Position numbers and translations under genes: made by a program
Part shown: positions 24,970-36,765 of the stretch, piece after piece
Position numbering within the stretch: position 1 is the first letter of the stretch
Layout: each line of letters begins with the position of its first letter
Notes under the pieces: model-generated
What the model was told of the DNA's origin: nothing
The model's database searches: none
Seen by the model: only the letters and a program-made list of their open reading frames with translations
Source of the DNA: Thiohalorhabdus sp. Cl-TMA
GTDB taxonomy: Bacteria; Pseudomonadota; Gammaproteobacteria; Thiohalorhabdales; Thiohalorhabdaceae
Direction: 5' to 3'
Assembly: GCF_041821045.1 (NCBI RefSeq)
Contig: NZ_JBGUAW010000014.1
Location: forward strand, 1 to 52,761
Length of the DNA: 52,761 nt

Positions 24970-27900
24970 GTCTCTCGCTGGGTGAAAAGCTGAAGATCCG
25001 GACCACGGTCTACGTGGCCGGGGAGCCCATTCCCTTCTTCTGGCCCATGCGCTCGTTCATCCACCACAACCCCCTGCACGGCCTGGAGCACCTCCCGTTC
25101 CCCGAGGCCGTGGAGCAAGGCGAGAAGCTGTTTCACGCCCGGGGTTACCTGCCGCGGCGCAGCTATCAGCGCTATCTCGCCGAGGGCCGAGTGGACCGCG
25201 AGCGGCTCGCCTACGAGGTGGAGGCCTTTGCCGCCGATCGCGACCCCATACCCGGGATCGACCTGCCTCGCTGGCTCATGGCCCTGCTCACGGAGACCGA
25301 GCAGTCCGTGGCGCTGAAGCGGACCCTGGCCGGGCCGGAAGATGTACTGGCCTCCCTGAACGGTTCCACATCGACGGCGGAGACCGCGCCCGGAACGGCC
25401 TCGGTCACCGGGGAGCTGCGCGCGGCGCTGCTGGGCGAGCGCCCGCTCTACGAGGCGGTGGACGCGCTCTACGGTACCGACATCGGCGCCGAGCTGGACG
25501 AGCTGGTGATCAAGAGCTGCCTCGATTTCTTCGACGAGGGGCAGTCCGTCTGGGGCATGCCGGGACGCGAGGAAGGCTTTTTCGCGGCCTGGCGCCAGAT
25601 TGCCATCCGCAACGGCCGGCTGTTCCTGCGCGGCCTCCACGTGGAGCGCATCCTGGCGGAGGCCAACGGCCCGGAGGAGGTGATCGCCCAGGTCATGCGC
25701 GCGCTGGAGGTTCCCGAGTCGCGCTGGATGGGCTGTTTCACCCGCGAGCTCGCCCGTCTGCACGGCTGGGCCGGCTTCATTCGCTGGCGCTCGAACGCGC
25801 CGCACTATCACTGGAGCGAGCAATTTCCCGGCGACCTGGTGGATATGCTCGCGGTACGCCTCACCCTGGCGCTGGCCCTGCTGAGCGAGCGCAAGCACAA
25901 GCGCCTGGCGACGACCACCGGCGCCATCGAGCAGGCGATCGAGACCCGGACCGCGGAGACCTATCTGCGGCACGAGCTCCACAGCGGGGCCATTCTGCCG
26001 GCGGAAGCACTTCGGGTGGAAAAGGCCCTGGCGCGCGGCAAACCGGACCGGATCGAGACCGTCTTCGCCGACTATGTCCGCGCCAAGCGGGATGACGAGG
26101 CCCGCCGCCAGGCCGAGCGCCTGCGGGAGCTGGGCCGCCGCGCCGAAGGCGAAGGCGGGCTCGGCACGCTTTCCGGAGAGTCGCTGGGACGGCTGCTGGA
26201 TACCCTGAACGAATTCGAGCGCAGCGAAGGCATGCTCTGGCTGCGGTCCATGGAAGCGCACGCCACCAACCGGCTGCTGGGGGAGGTCAACCTGACGCCT
26301 CCAGAGCCGCGGGAGAAACGCCCCTTCGCCCAGGCGCTGTTCTGCATCGACACCCGCTCGGAGCGGATCCGTCGCCACCTGGAGAGCGCCGGCGATTACC
26401 AGACCTTCGGCATCGCGGGCTTCTTCGGCGTGCCGGTCAGCTTCATGGAGCTCGGCAAGGGCAACGAGATCCCGTTGTGCCCGGTGCTGCTCACGCCGAA
26501 GAACCTGGTGCTGGAAATGCCCGTCTCGGCCCCGCAGGACCCGGCCGCGGTCACCGCGCTGGAGAAGGCCCTGCACGAGCTGAAGGAATCCGTCGTCAGC
26601 CCCTTCGTCACCGTGGAGGCCATCGGCCTGCTGTTCGGCCTGGACATGGTCGGCAAGACGCTGATTCCCCAGTACTACAACCGCTGGCGGCAGCACCTGC
26701 ACGAGGAGAAGCCGCCGACCCACTGGATGCTGGACAAGCTGAGCCGCGAGCAGGCCGACTCCATCGTGCGCACGGTGCAGCGCTCGGTGATCATCAAGGC
26801 GGTGGAGCAGGAATTCAGCCTGGCTGCGGAGCGCATCACGGACACCATGGTGCGCGAGCTGCGCGAGGCCGCCATGGGCAACCAGCAGCGGGCGACCGAG
26901 CTTGCCGAAGCGGCCGGCCTGGACGCCGGGGGGGAACAGGCCTTCATCGACCGCCTGCGCGAGGTCTACCGCATCGATCCCGCCTTCGCCCGGCTGCAGA
27001 TGGAGCAGTTGGGGCGCATCGGCTTCACCCTCGAGGAGCAGGTTGGCTTCGTCGGCAAGGCCTTGCGCTCCATCGGGCTGACCGAAGGGTTCTCCCGGTT
27101 CATCCTGCTGGTGGGCCACGGCAGCACCTCGGAGAACAACCCCTACGAATCGGCGCTCGATTGCGGCGCCTGTGGCGGCAATCACGGCCTGGTGAACGCC
27201 CGCGCGCTGGCGCACATGGCGAACAAGCCCGAAGTGCGGCGCCAGCTCCGGGAGCAGGGGATCGACATACCCGACGATGCCTGGTTCGTGGCCGCGCTGC
27301 ACGACACCACCACCGATGCGCTGGAGCTGGCCGACCTGGACCGCCTGCCCGGCTCGCACGGGGCCTACCTCGATCGGCTGCACAACGGCCTCACGGCCGC
27401 TTCGCGGCGCTGCGCCCAGGAGCGCATGCCCACCCTGAAGATCCCGGCCGTGGAGGGCGAGTCGGAGGATACCTACCGCGAGGCGCAGCGCAACTCCATG
27501 GATTGGTCGCAGGTGCGCCCGGAATGGGGCCTGTCCGGCAACGCCTACTTCATCATCGGCCGGAGGGCGCTTACGCAGGAGCTTTCCCTGGAAGGGCGCG
27601 CCTTCCTGCACTCCTACGATTACCGCATCGATCCCAAGCGCCGCCTGCTGGAGACCATCCTGACCGGACCGCTCGTGGTGGGTCAGTGGATCAACATGGA
27701 GCACTATTTCTCCACCGTGGACAATGAGCGCTTCGGCAGCGGCAGCAAGGTCTATCATAACGTCGCCGGCCGGTTCGGGGTCATGACCGGCAATCTCAGC
27801 GACCTGCGCACGGGCCTGCCGTCCCAGACGGTGCTCGACCAGGGCCGGCCCTACCATCAGCCGCTGCGCCTCATCACCGTAATCGAGGCGCCGCTGGAAC

Positions 27901-28076
27901 AGGCGCAGGCCGCCGTGGAGAGCGTCATCAGCGTCAAACAGCTGGTCCGCAACGGCTGGATCCGGCTGCTCGTCATCGACCCCGAGACCGGGACCGTGAC
28001 CACTTATGAGGACGGCGAATGGCTGAGCCAGCCATTCGCCGACAGTCAGCCAATCCTTGAGGAGACGAGTGCATAA
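24966..28076 (+). CDS. dabA: DabA, zinc carbonic-anhydrase-like subunit (UPF0753/DUF2309)
   Basis: A 1036-aa soluble DUF2309 protein. The beta-carbonic-anhydrase-like zinc site is present: Cys460 and Asp462 in FCIDTRSE, His718 in LVGHGS and Cys733 in LDCGACGG. The C-x-D pair and the 15-residue His-to-Cys spacing equal those of the characterised Halothiobacillus enzyme. It converts CO2 to bicarbonate on the cytoplasmic face of DabB. The N-terminus (PIPFFWPMRSFIHHNPLHGLEH) is also conserved in the family. It starts at ATG 24966, overlapping the preceding stop, and its TAA overlaps the next ATG. Longer than many DabA proteins (about 800-1000), but no obvious extra domain was seen. Confidence 0.95.
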   Translation: MSLSLGEKLKIRTTVYVAGEPIPFFWPMRSFIHHNPLHGLEHLPFPEAVEQGEKLFHARGYLPRRSYQRYLAEGRVDRERLAYEVEAFAADRDPIPGIDLPRWLMALLTETEQSVALKRTLAGPEDVLASLNGSTSTAETAPGTASVTGELRAALLGERPLYEAVDALYGTDIGAELDELVIKSCLDFFDEGQSVWGMPGREEGFFAAWRQIAIRNGRLFLRGLHVERILAEANGPEEVIAQVMRALEVPESRWMGCFTRELARLHGWAGFIRWRSNAPHYHWSEQFPGDLVDMLAVRLTLALALLSERKHKRLATTTGAIEQAIETRTAETYLRHELHSGAILPAEALRVEKALARGKPDRIETVFADYVRAKRDDEARRQAERLRELGRRAEGEGGLGTLSGESLGRLLDTLNEFERSEGMLWLRSMEAHATNRLLGEVNLTPPEPREKRPFAQALFCIDTRSERIRRHLESAGDYQTFGIAGFFGVPVSFMELGKGNEIPLCPVLLTPKNLVLEMPVSAPQDPAAVTALEKALHELKESVVSPFVTVEAIGLLFGLDMVGKTLIPQYYNRWRQHLHEEKPPTHWMLDKLSREQADSIVRTVQRSVIIKAVEQEFSLAAERITDTMVRELREAAMGNQQRATELAEAAGLDAGGEQAFIDRLREVYRIDPAFARLQMEQLGRIGFTLEEQVGFVGKALRSIGLTEGFSRFILLVGHGSTSENNPYESALDCGACGGNHGLVNARALAHMANKPEVRRQLREQGIDIPDDAWFVAALHDTTTDALELADLDRLPGSHGAYLDRLHNGLTAASRRCAQERMPTLKIPAVEGESEDTYREAQRNSMDWSQVRPEWGLSGNAYFIIGRRALTQELSLEGRAFLHSYDYRIDPKRRLLETILTGPLVVGQWINMEHYFSTVDNERFGSGSKVYHNVAGRFGVMTGNLSDLRTGLPSQTVLDQGRPYHQPLRLITVIEAPLEQAQAAVESVISVKQLVRNGWIRLLVIDPETGTVTTYEDGEWLSQPFADSQPILEETSA

Positions 28077-28429
28077 TGCATAACCTCAACTTCAGCTCCC
28101 TGAAGAAGCTCGAAATCATCCTGAGCGGTGAGCATCAGGGCTTCGCTACGGACCTGCTCGACCGGGCCGGGGTGAAGGGCTACACCATCATGCACAACCT
28201 CTCGGGCAAGGGCAGTCACGGCTTCCACGAAGGCCACCTGATGTTCAACGAGGACGACGTGCTGATCATGATCATCGCCGCCGTCCCCGAGGACATGGTG
28301 GAGCCCATCCTGGAAGGGTTCGCACCCTTCTTTAACGAGCACTCCGGCGTGGTGTTCATATCGGATATTCAGGTGACGCGCCTGGTCAAGTTCAGCGACC
28401 AGGGCGATTCCTCGAGCGACGGTCAATAA
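28076..28429 (+). CDS. PII-like signalling protein of the dab operon
   Basis: A 117-aa protein with the ferredoxin-like PII fold pattern: LKKLEIILSGEHQGFATDLLDRAGVKGYTIMHNLSGKG, then a short T-loop (HGFHEG) and the C-terminal FISDIQVTRLVKF. It lacks the GlnB uridylylation tyrosine context. Such carboxysome- or DAB-linked PII-like proteins bind nucleotides and probably tune carbon uptake. ATG 28076 overlaps the dabA stop (TAATG). It is the last gene of the operon. Confidence 0.88.
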   Translation: MHNLNFSSLKKLEIILSGEHQGFATDLLDRAGVKGYTIMHNLSGKGSHGFHEGHLMFNEDDVLIMIIAAVPEDMVEPILEGFAPFFNEHSGVVFISDIQVTRLVKFSDQGDSSSDGQ

Positions 28430-28610
28430 GGCAAGGGGCTGGCCGGGCTCGAGCCCGATTCACCGGGCCGTCCACCGATGGCGCGCCGCTCAGCGAGGGA
28501 TGGACAGCGACTCTTTACGAACTTGCCGGGAGGTTCTAGAGTGCATTAAAGTTGCTACTCATGTGCTGGTTTTCCAGCCCATTGTACGCACTGCGCGTGA
28601 GGGTACCGAT

Positions 28611-28814
28611 ATGTCCGAAGAATCCGATATGCCGCATAAGCCTCAATTCGCTTCCGCTCCGGGTCAGGCCCGGAAAACCGCGACCGTGGAGGACTCCCTG
28701 GAGGCGGCGGAAGAGCTGAAGCACATGGTGGGACAGACCCGCCGCATCGCGCGCGAGCGGCGCGCCGCCCTCGCCAAATGGGGCAAGATGGCACTGCCAC
28801 CGGAAGAGCGCTGA
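28611..28814 (+). CDS. Hypothetical 67-aa protein
   Basis: ATG 28611 follows a GAGGG site. The product (MSEESDMPHKPQF...) is polar; its C-terminal half is a single charged helix (VEDSLEAAEELKHMVGQTRRIARERRAALAKWG). No family is recognised. It lies 181 bases after the PII-like gene and could be a separate transcription unit. A longer in-frame start at 28500 looks non-coding. Confidence 0.5.
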   Translation: MSEESDMPHKPQFASAPGQARKTATVEDSLEAAEELKHMVGQTRRIARERRAALAKWGKMALPPEER

Positions 28815-29417
28815 TCTCCCGGGAGCGCGTTCTTTAGCGCAGCCCATAAGCATCCCGTTTACTCCTCGGCAGAAGAGGCCCCGCTTTTCGCGCCGCTGAC
28901 TGCTTGATGCCCTCCGCATCAACCCCCCTTACTCCACTCCGGACCCATGGCCCGGAGCCCCGTCGGCGGCGCGAACCTCTGGCCGGCTCCGGAGCGGAGC
29001 TTAACGTGCGCTGCCGCGTCGCGCCGGCCCGAGCCCTGAATCCCCTTCCTTAGTGCCCTGCCCCCACCCGCTTCCTGACCTGGCAGGGGCCTGCAGGCTC
29101 GCCTGCCTCAACCTCCACGAAGCACCGGATCCCGAAACGGTTGCCCGAAGCCCGCAACTCCCACCCGCCTCCATCCGTCCGTTTTATCCGGTCCGCTCCC
29201 CTGGGGCGTTCCCGGACCCTGGAACACCGTAAGGCTCCCGGAGGCCGAATCATTTAGGTTCGGACGCTTCCCGGCCGCCTGCAGCCCACGCCCATTTGAC
29301 CATTCCCCGACCCCGGGGGCGCAGCGGTTCCAAGCCGGCCGGAGCGCCCGAACCGGGCTCCCGGCACACGGACTGCTCTCGGGCAGAGCACAAATGCCAT
29401 GCAACGAGGTCCTGAAG
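28815..29417. other. 603-base stretch with no supported gene
   Basis: High-GC, without a convincing frame, repeat or terminator. It must carry the catalase promoter, but I see no consensus element. TTAGGTTCGGACGC near 29252-29265 is the only slightly AT-richer point. Confidence 0.4.
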
Positions 29418-30869
29418 ATGAATGAGGAAAGCAAGCCCACCACCACCGACGGCGGCGCCCCGGTATCCAGCGATGAGCAGTCCCTGACCGTGGGGCCGGA
29501 CGGCCCGATCGTCATGCACGATCACTACCTGATGGAGCAGATGGCCAACTTCAACCGGGAGCGGATCCCCGAACGTCAGCCCCACGCCAAGGGTGGCGGC
29601 GCCTTCGGCCGCTTCGAGGTCACCCAGGACGTCAGCGCCTACACCAAGGCGGCCTTCCTCCAGCCGGGTGCCCAAACCGACGTCGTGCTGCGGTTCTCCA
29701 CGGTCGCCGGAGAGCGCGGCAGCCCCGATACCTGGCGGGACCCGCGCGGCTTCGCGGTGAAGTTCTACACCGAGGAAGGCAACTTCGACATGGTGGGGAA
29801 CAACACCCCGGTCTTCTTCGTCCGCGACCCGATGAAGTTCCAGCACTTCATCCGCTCGCAGAAGCGCCGCGCCGACACCAATCTGCGCGACCACGACATG
29901 CAGTGGGACTTCTGGACGCTTTCCCCGGAATCGGCCCATCAGGTCACCTGGCTCATGGGTGATCGCGGCATACCGGCGACCTGGCGCCACATGAACGGCT
30001 ACTCCAGCCACACCTACATGTGGGTCAACGCCGAGGGAAAGAAATTCTGGGTCAAGTACCACTTCAAGACCGACCAGGGCATCAAGTGCCTGACCCAGGA
30101 GCAGGCCGACAGTCTGGCCGGTTCCGACGCCGACTACCACACGCGGGACCTCTACAACGCCATCGAACGGGGCGACTGCCCGAGCTGGACCCTCTACATG
30201 CAGATCATGCCCTTCGAGGAGGCGGAGACTTACCGGCTCAATCCCTTCGACCTGACCAAGGTATGGCCGCATGCGGACTACCCGCTGACCGAGGTGGGCA
30301 AGCTGACCCTCGACCGCAACCCCACCGACTACCATACGGAGATCGAGCAGGCGGCCTTCGAGCCCAACAACCAGGTTCCCGGCACCGGATTCAGCCCCGA
30401 CAAGATGCTGCTGGCGCGGGTGTTCTCCTACGCGGACGCTCACCGCGCACGGCTCGGCGTGAACTACAAGCAGATTCCGGTCAACGCGCCCAAGTCTCCG
30501 GTCCACAGCTACAGCAAGGACGGCGCCATGCGGGTACGGAAGGTATCCGACCCGGTGTACGCGCCCAACACCAAGGGCGGGCCGGCGGCGGACCCGGAGC
30601 GCTATCCGGAGGCGGCCACCTGGAGCGCCAGCGGCGAGCTCGTCCGCCACGCCTACACGCCGCGCCGCGACGATGACGACTTCGGCCAGGCCCACAAGCT
30701 GGTGCGCGAGGTGATGGACGACGAGGCGCGCGCCCGCCTCGTCTCCAACGTGGTCGGCCACCTCTCGGATGGCGTTTCCGGACCCGTTCTGGAGCGGGCC
30801 TTCGAGTACTGGCGCAAGATCGACGAGGAGATCGGCGAACGGATCGAGGCGGGGGTCCGCGGCGGCTGA
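29418..30869 (+). CDS. Monofunctional heme catalase
   Basis: A 483-aa small-subunit catalase that breaks hydrogen peroxide into water and oxygen. The catalytic His56 lies in [11 protein letters not shown], the catalytic Asn in [15 protein letters not shown], and the heme-ligand Tyr in [14 protein letters not shown] near residue 345. The start at ATG 29418 is preferred to 29394 because homologous catalases begin with a similar TTT-GAPV segment and a GAGG site lies at 29406-29409. No signal peptide, so cytoplasmic. Close to the katG gene, giving two different peroxide-removing enzymes in 5 kb. Confidence 0.95.
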   Translation: MNEESKPTTTDGGAPVSSDEQSLTVGPDGPIVMHDHYLMEQMANFNRERIPERQPHAKGGGAFGRFEVTQDVSAYTKAAFLQPGAQTDVVLRFSTVAGERGSPDTWRDPRGFAVKFYTEEGNFDMVGNNTPVFFVRDPMKFQHFIRSQKRRADTNLRDHDMQWDFWTLSPESAHQVTWLMGDRGIPATWRHMNGYSSHTYMWVNAEGKKFWVKYHFKTDQGIKCLTQEQADSLAGSDADYHTRDLYNAIERGDCPSWTLYMQIMPFEEAETYRLNPFDLTKVWPHADYPLTEVGKLTLDRNPTDYHTEIEQAAFEPNNQVPGTGFSPDKMLLARVFSYADAHRARLGVNYKQIPVNAPKSPVHSYSKDGAMRVRKVSDPVYAPNTKGGPAADPERYPEAATWSASGELVRHAYTPRRDDDDFGQAHKLVREVMDDEARARLVSNVVGHLSDGVSGPVLERAFEYWRKIDEEIGERIEAGVRGG

Positions 30870-30895
30870 GGGGCGGGCGACCGGATTTTGTGTGG

Positions 30896-31447
30896 TCACT
30901 CCTGCCAATGCTCCGGGGCATTGAGCGCGTCAGCGCAGACAACTTGCCCACTGATCCGCCCCATCGCTCCCGGACGAAGCTCCTGAACCATCCAGGCGTC
31001 CGCATTTTCAGGGGGGATACGATACGGCGCTTCGAACCCCCGGGCTCCGGCGGGAGAAAAGCCGAACTTCGAGTAATAGCCGGGATGGCCCAGCACGAAT
31101 ACCAAGTCGACGCCGGAGGCCCGGAGCTGCCCCAGGCCTTCCTCGATAAGCCGACCGCCGAGACCTTGGCCCTGGTAATCGGGGTGTACGGCGAGCGGCG
31201 CGAGGATAGCCGAAGGAGCCGCCTGCTGAGCGTCCTTGATGCGGGTGCTCGTGAACAGGAGGTAGCCGACGGCACGCCCATTGGCGGTGGCGACCAGCGC
31301 CAGCGACGGATGCGCGGTGGGATCCTGCAACAGCTCGGCGGCCAATCCCGCGATCTCCGGACCTTCCTCCCGGCCAAAGGCCGCCAGGATCACCTCCGCA
31401 ATTGCCGGCCAGTCCGACTCCAGTGCTTCGCGAACCCCCAGGCCCAT
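30896..31447 (-). CDS. GNAT-family N-acetyltransferase
   Basis: A 183-aa GNAT protein starting at ATG 31447 behind GAGGAG. The acetyl-CoA-binding motif A reads LAPLAVHPDYQGQGLGGRLIEEGL near residue 80-103 (Q/R-x-x-G-x-G/A pattern), and VLGHPGYYSKFGF follows, typical of the YhbS-like subgroup. The substrate is unknown. It lies convergent with the catalase gene and divergent from katG. Confidence 0.88.
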   Translation of the reverse strand: MGLGVREALESDWPAIAEVILAAFGREEGPEIAGLAAELLQDPTAHPSLALVATANGRAVGYLLFTSTRIKDAQQAAPSAILAPLAVHPDYQGQGLGGRLIEEGLGQLRASGVDLVFVLGHPGYYSKFGFSPAGARGFEAPYRIPPENADAWMVQELRPGAMGRISGQVVCADALNAPEHWQE

Positions 31448-31607
31448 GATGGCTCCTCGCAAAAAGGTGGATGCCTGAAAAGGACCAATACCACTGCCCC
31501 GGAAACCGGTCCAGCGCCACCCCAAGCCGGGGCCGGCTCCCTTCCCGCTCGGGGAGGATGCGGGGTCCTTTGAAGGTGACCGCTTACGTTTTTTTCGATG
31601 AACCGCT

Positions 31608-31636
31608 TGACTTCTTCACGGGCCGGGAATACATCT
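31608..31636 (+). promoter_or_regulatory. Possible katG promoter
   Basis: A -35-like TTGACT (31608-31613) and a weak -10 TACATC (31631-31636) are 17 bases apart. It is followed 18 bases later by a perfect dyad operator. The -10 match is only moderate. Confidence 0.35.
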
Positions 31637-31653
31637 GAAATAAATCTGGTCCG

Positions 31654-33973
<2,320 letters not shown>

Positions 33974-33987
33974 CCGCGGTAGGTACC

Positions 33988-34021
33988 AAGGCGCTGGAGG
34001 TCGGTTGGCCTCCGGCGCCTT
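33988..34021 (+). terminator. Hairpin after katG
   Basis: Arms AAGGCGC and GCGCCTT enclose a second complementary TGGAGG/CCTCCG stretch, 14 bases after the katG stop. A T-run is lacking, so termination strength is uncertain. Confidence 0.5.
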
Positions 34022-34080
34022 GCGTGCCTGAAGGCAGTAAGGATCCTCATTCTTACCATGCGGGGCAAGGTCAATTTGAC

Positions 34081-35094
34081 CTAGCTCCATGCAGCTTCGT
34101 TGTGCCAAACCTCGCGAGCAACCCTCTGCTGGCGCCATTTCGCCGGGGGCATGCCGGTGGACCGTTTGAAGGCTCGGCTGAAGGAGGCCTCCGAATCGAA
34201 TCCCACCTCGGCCGCCACCTGGGCTATGGGAACGGAGCCGGTGGTCAGCATGCCACCGGCCACCTGCATGCGCCATTTGGCCAGATAGGTCATGGGCGCC
34301 ATGCCGAGGTAGGTATTGAAGCGTTCGATCAGGACGGTGCGCGATACGCCCACCTCGCGGGCCAGCTCGGCAAGCGTCCAATGGCGGGCCGGATCGCCAT
34401 GCAGCCGATGGATGGCCCGCCGCATAGAGGGGACGGACAGCGCCGCGAACCAGCCGGCGGATTCGCTCGGCAGACCCTCTATATAGCGGCGCACCGCCTC
34501 GATGAAAATCAGCTCACTGAGCCGGGAAAGCACGCCCCCTCCCCCAACCCGCCTCTGCCGGCTCTCCTTGATGGTGGCCGCAATCAAGGTTCGCAGCCAG
34601 CCGTCCTCCTCCGTATAGGCGTCGGCCACGTGCAGGCACCGCGGCAAAGCCCCGATCAGGGGATTGAAGGGCAAAGCCTCCCAGCCGAGGAATCCGCAGA
34701 TTAAACCCACCCGATCCCGTCCGCCCCCGTACTGCTCAATATGGAAAGGCGGGCGCTCATCCCCGTTCGGACGACGGAAGGCTTCCAGATTCGGCTTCGC
34801 CCGCATCCCTGGGGCGCTCGACAGCACGTGCGGATCCCCGTGGGGAAACACCACTACGCTTCCCGGCCCCAGCAGCACGGGGTCTGTACCGGACTCCGTC
34901 AGGGCGGCCCAACAGGTTCCCTCGGTGACTACATGGTATTCGATTACGTGCTGCGCACCAGGCATGACGTAGGGAGCCAACTGCCGGGCATGGGGTGCCT
35001 CGGAGACCCACGGAGCGGAGGCATCCACGTCGAAGAAGATGGCGCCGGACAGGTGGAACGTTTGCAGCACCTCGGTAACGATATCCGCACGCAT
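34081..35094 (-). CDS. AraC-family regulator with cupin-type sensor domain
   Basis: Starting at ATG 35094 behind GGGAGG gives 337 residues. The N-terminal half is an AraC_binding cupin (VLQTFHLSGAIFFDV, GSVVVFPHGDPHVL), and the C-terminal 100 residues carry two helix-turn-helix units (WTLAELAREVGVSRTVLIERFNTYLGMAPMTYL and PIAQVAAEVGFDSEASFSRAFKRSTGMPPAKWR). It is divergent from the methyltransferase gene and probably controls it. Its ligand is unknown. Confidence 0.9.
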   Translation of the reverse strand: MRADIVTEVLQTFHLSGAIFFDVDASAPWVSEAPHARQLAPYVMPGAQHVIEYHVVTEGTCWAALTESGTDPVLLGPGSVVVFPHGDPHVLSSAPGMRAKPNLEAFRRPNGDERPPFHIEQYGGGRDRVGLICGFLGWEALPFNPLIGALPRCLHVADAYTEEDGWLRTLIAATIKESRQRRVGGGGVLSRLSELIFIEAVRRYIEGLPSESAGWFAALSVPSMRRAIHRLHGDPARHWTLAELAREVGVSRTVLIERFNTYLGMAPMTYLAKWRMQVAGGMLTTGSVPIAQVAAEVGFDSEASFSRAFKRSTGMPPAKWRQQRVAREVWHNEAAWS

Positions 35095-35275
35095 GCCGGG
35101 CCTCCCGAACCCGCCGACGGGCGCCATCCACTTCCGCTCGATCGGCCAACTTTCCCGGACGCCGGGCCATATCCGGCGCCCCCGGCCCTCCGTAGCGTGG
35201 ACCTTAATCCCCGAGGCCCCGGGCGGCACAGATTCCCGTCCACGGCATCCCCACTACGAAGACGAGGGCCTATCA

Positions 35276-36355
35276 ATGAACGATACGACAGAGCTCCCCC
35301 GGCCGCACGCGGAAAAGCTGGAGGAATTCACGGGCAAGGTACTGGGCGACATCGGCGGCGCATTCGCCGTGCTGCTCTCCTACATCGGCGACCAGACCAG
35401 CGTCTACCGCACGCTACGCGACCACGGACCGGCCACCAGCGACGAGCTCGCCGAGGCCGCCGGCGTGGACGAACGCTACCTGCGGGAATGGCTGAGCGCC
35501 CAGGCCGCGGGTGGATACGTCACCTACCACCCGGCCGAGGAGCGCTTCTCCCTCACGCCCGAGCAGGCCACCGTGCTGGCGCAGGAGGGCCACCCGGCCT
35601 GCCTGCAGGGCCTTTTCCAGCAAGTGGTCGCCCAGTTCACCACCCACGAGGAAGCCGTCGACGTGCTCCGTACCGGGGCCGGGCGTCCATGGAGCCAGCA
35701 CCACGGCTGCTGCTTCACCGGCACGGACCGCTTCTTCCGGCCCGGCTACGTGGCCAACCTGGTCTCCTCCTGGCTGCCGGCGCTCGACGGCGTGGTGGAG
35801 AAGCTGGAGCGGGGCGCCCGGGTCGCCGACGTGGGCTGCGGCCACGGATCGTCCACGGTGCTTCTGGCCCAGGCTTTTCCGGCCTCGGTGGTCCACGGGT
35901 ACGACTTCCACGGCCCCTCCATCGAGGCCGCCCTGGAGAAGGCGTCCGATGGCGGGGTTGCAGACAACACCCGCTTCGAAACCGCCGAAGTGAAGCGGAT
36001 CACGGAACGGGACTACGACCTGGTCTGCATGTTCGATGCCCTGCACGACCTGGGCGATCCCGTGGGCGCGGCGACCCATATCCGGGACTGCCTCGCCCCG
36101 GACGGGACCTTCCTGCTGGTGGAGCCGCTGGCGGGCGATCGCCTGGCGGACAACACCCACCTGCTGGGGCAGATCTACTACTCCGCCTCCACTCTTATCT
36201 GCACCCCGGCGTCGCGGGCGCAGGACGTCGGGCTCGCGCTTGGCGCCCAGGCGGGGGAGAAGCGTCTGAGCGAGGTGCTGCACCAGGCCGGATTCACCCG
36301 GGTCCGCCGGGCCGCGGAAACGGAGACGAACATGGTGCTGGAGGCCCGGCCGTAG
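35276..36355 (+). CDS. SAM-dependent methyltransferase with N-terminal winged helix
   Basis: A 359-aa class I methyltransferase of the Rv2258c-like/O-methyltransferase group. Residues about 1-90 form a dimerisation and winged-helix region (SDELAEAAGVDERYLREWLSAQ). The SAM site reads RVADVGCGHGSSTVLLAQAFP near residue 182, with the acidic residue at the end of strand 2 in VHGYDFH and CMFDALHDLGDP after strand 4. Two cysteines lie in HHGCCFTGTDRF. ATG 35276 follows a GAGG site. Divergent from the AraC-like regulator; substrate unknown. Confidence 0.85.
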   Translation: MNDTTELPRPHAEKLEEFTGKVLGDIGGAFAVLLSYIGDQTSVYRTLRDHGPATSDELAEAAGVDERYLREWLSAQAAGGYVTYHPAEERFSLTPEQATVLAQEGHPACLQGLFQQVVAQFTTHEEAVDVLRTGAGRPWSQHHGCCFTGTDRFFRPGYVANLVSSWLPALDGVVEKLERGARVADVGCGHGSSTVLLAQAFPASVVHGYDFHGPSIEAALEKASDGGVADNTRFETAEVKRITERDYDLVCMFDALHDLGDPVGAATHIRDCLAPDGTFLLVEPLAGDRLADNTHLLGQIYYSASTLICTPASRAQDVGLALGAQAGEKRLSEVLHQAGFTRVRRAAETETNMVLEARP

Positions 36356-36703
36356 AGGGCCCGATCAATTAGCAAGCGATTGGTGGGCAGGGCGAGGGCC
36401 CTGCCCATCCGGTAAAAGTCGGGCTCTCGTCGGCGACCACGCCCAGTGATGGGCGAGGCATCCCCACCGCAGAGCCTTCCGTAGCCATGGCCCATACGTA
36501 GGCGAGATGCCGGTATCGGTCAGCGGCACAGCGGCTGGAATTATTATACAAAAAATAGATTTACTTTTTATTTTCACCCTTTTTTTAAAAGGCAATAAAA
36601 AATTATGTAATGTATTTCTTGTTATTTAGATAATTTACACCGAACAATCAAGCGAACAGTTTGTCATTTTTTCAAAACTGTACAAATTCCGGGGAGCATA
36701 TTT
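36356..36703. other. AT-rich upstream region of PEP-CTERM gene 2
   Basis: About 350 bases with no supported gene. From about 36535 to 36700 the base composition changes sharply to AT-rich (TTTTTTAAAAGGCAATAAAAAATT around 36580-36605), unlike the rest of the window. This suits an easily bent or H-NS/IHF-bound control region ahead of a sigma-54 promoter. Confidence 0.5.
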
Positions 36704-36719
36704 GGCACAAGGCTTGCTG
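36704..36719 (+). promoter_or_regulatory. Sigma-54 (-24/-12) promoter of PEP-CTERM gene 2
   Basis: TGGCACA-AGGC-TTGCT is a near-perfect RpoN site with GG and GC at the right spacing, 46 bases before the start codon. A similar site precedes PEP-CTERM gene 1. Confidence 0.88.
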
Positions 36720-36765
36720 AGTCATGGTTGGAGCACCATTAACCAACCAGCGGAGGTAATTCATT

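Noticed and set aside
24906-27857. 983-codon open frame antisense to dabA
   Set aside because: It mirrors the third-position GC bias of dabA, has no ribosome site, and its composition is unlike a protein; dabA shows clear catalytic residues.
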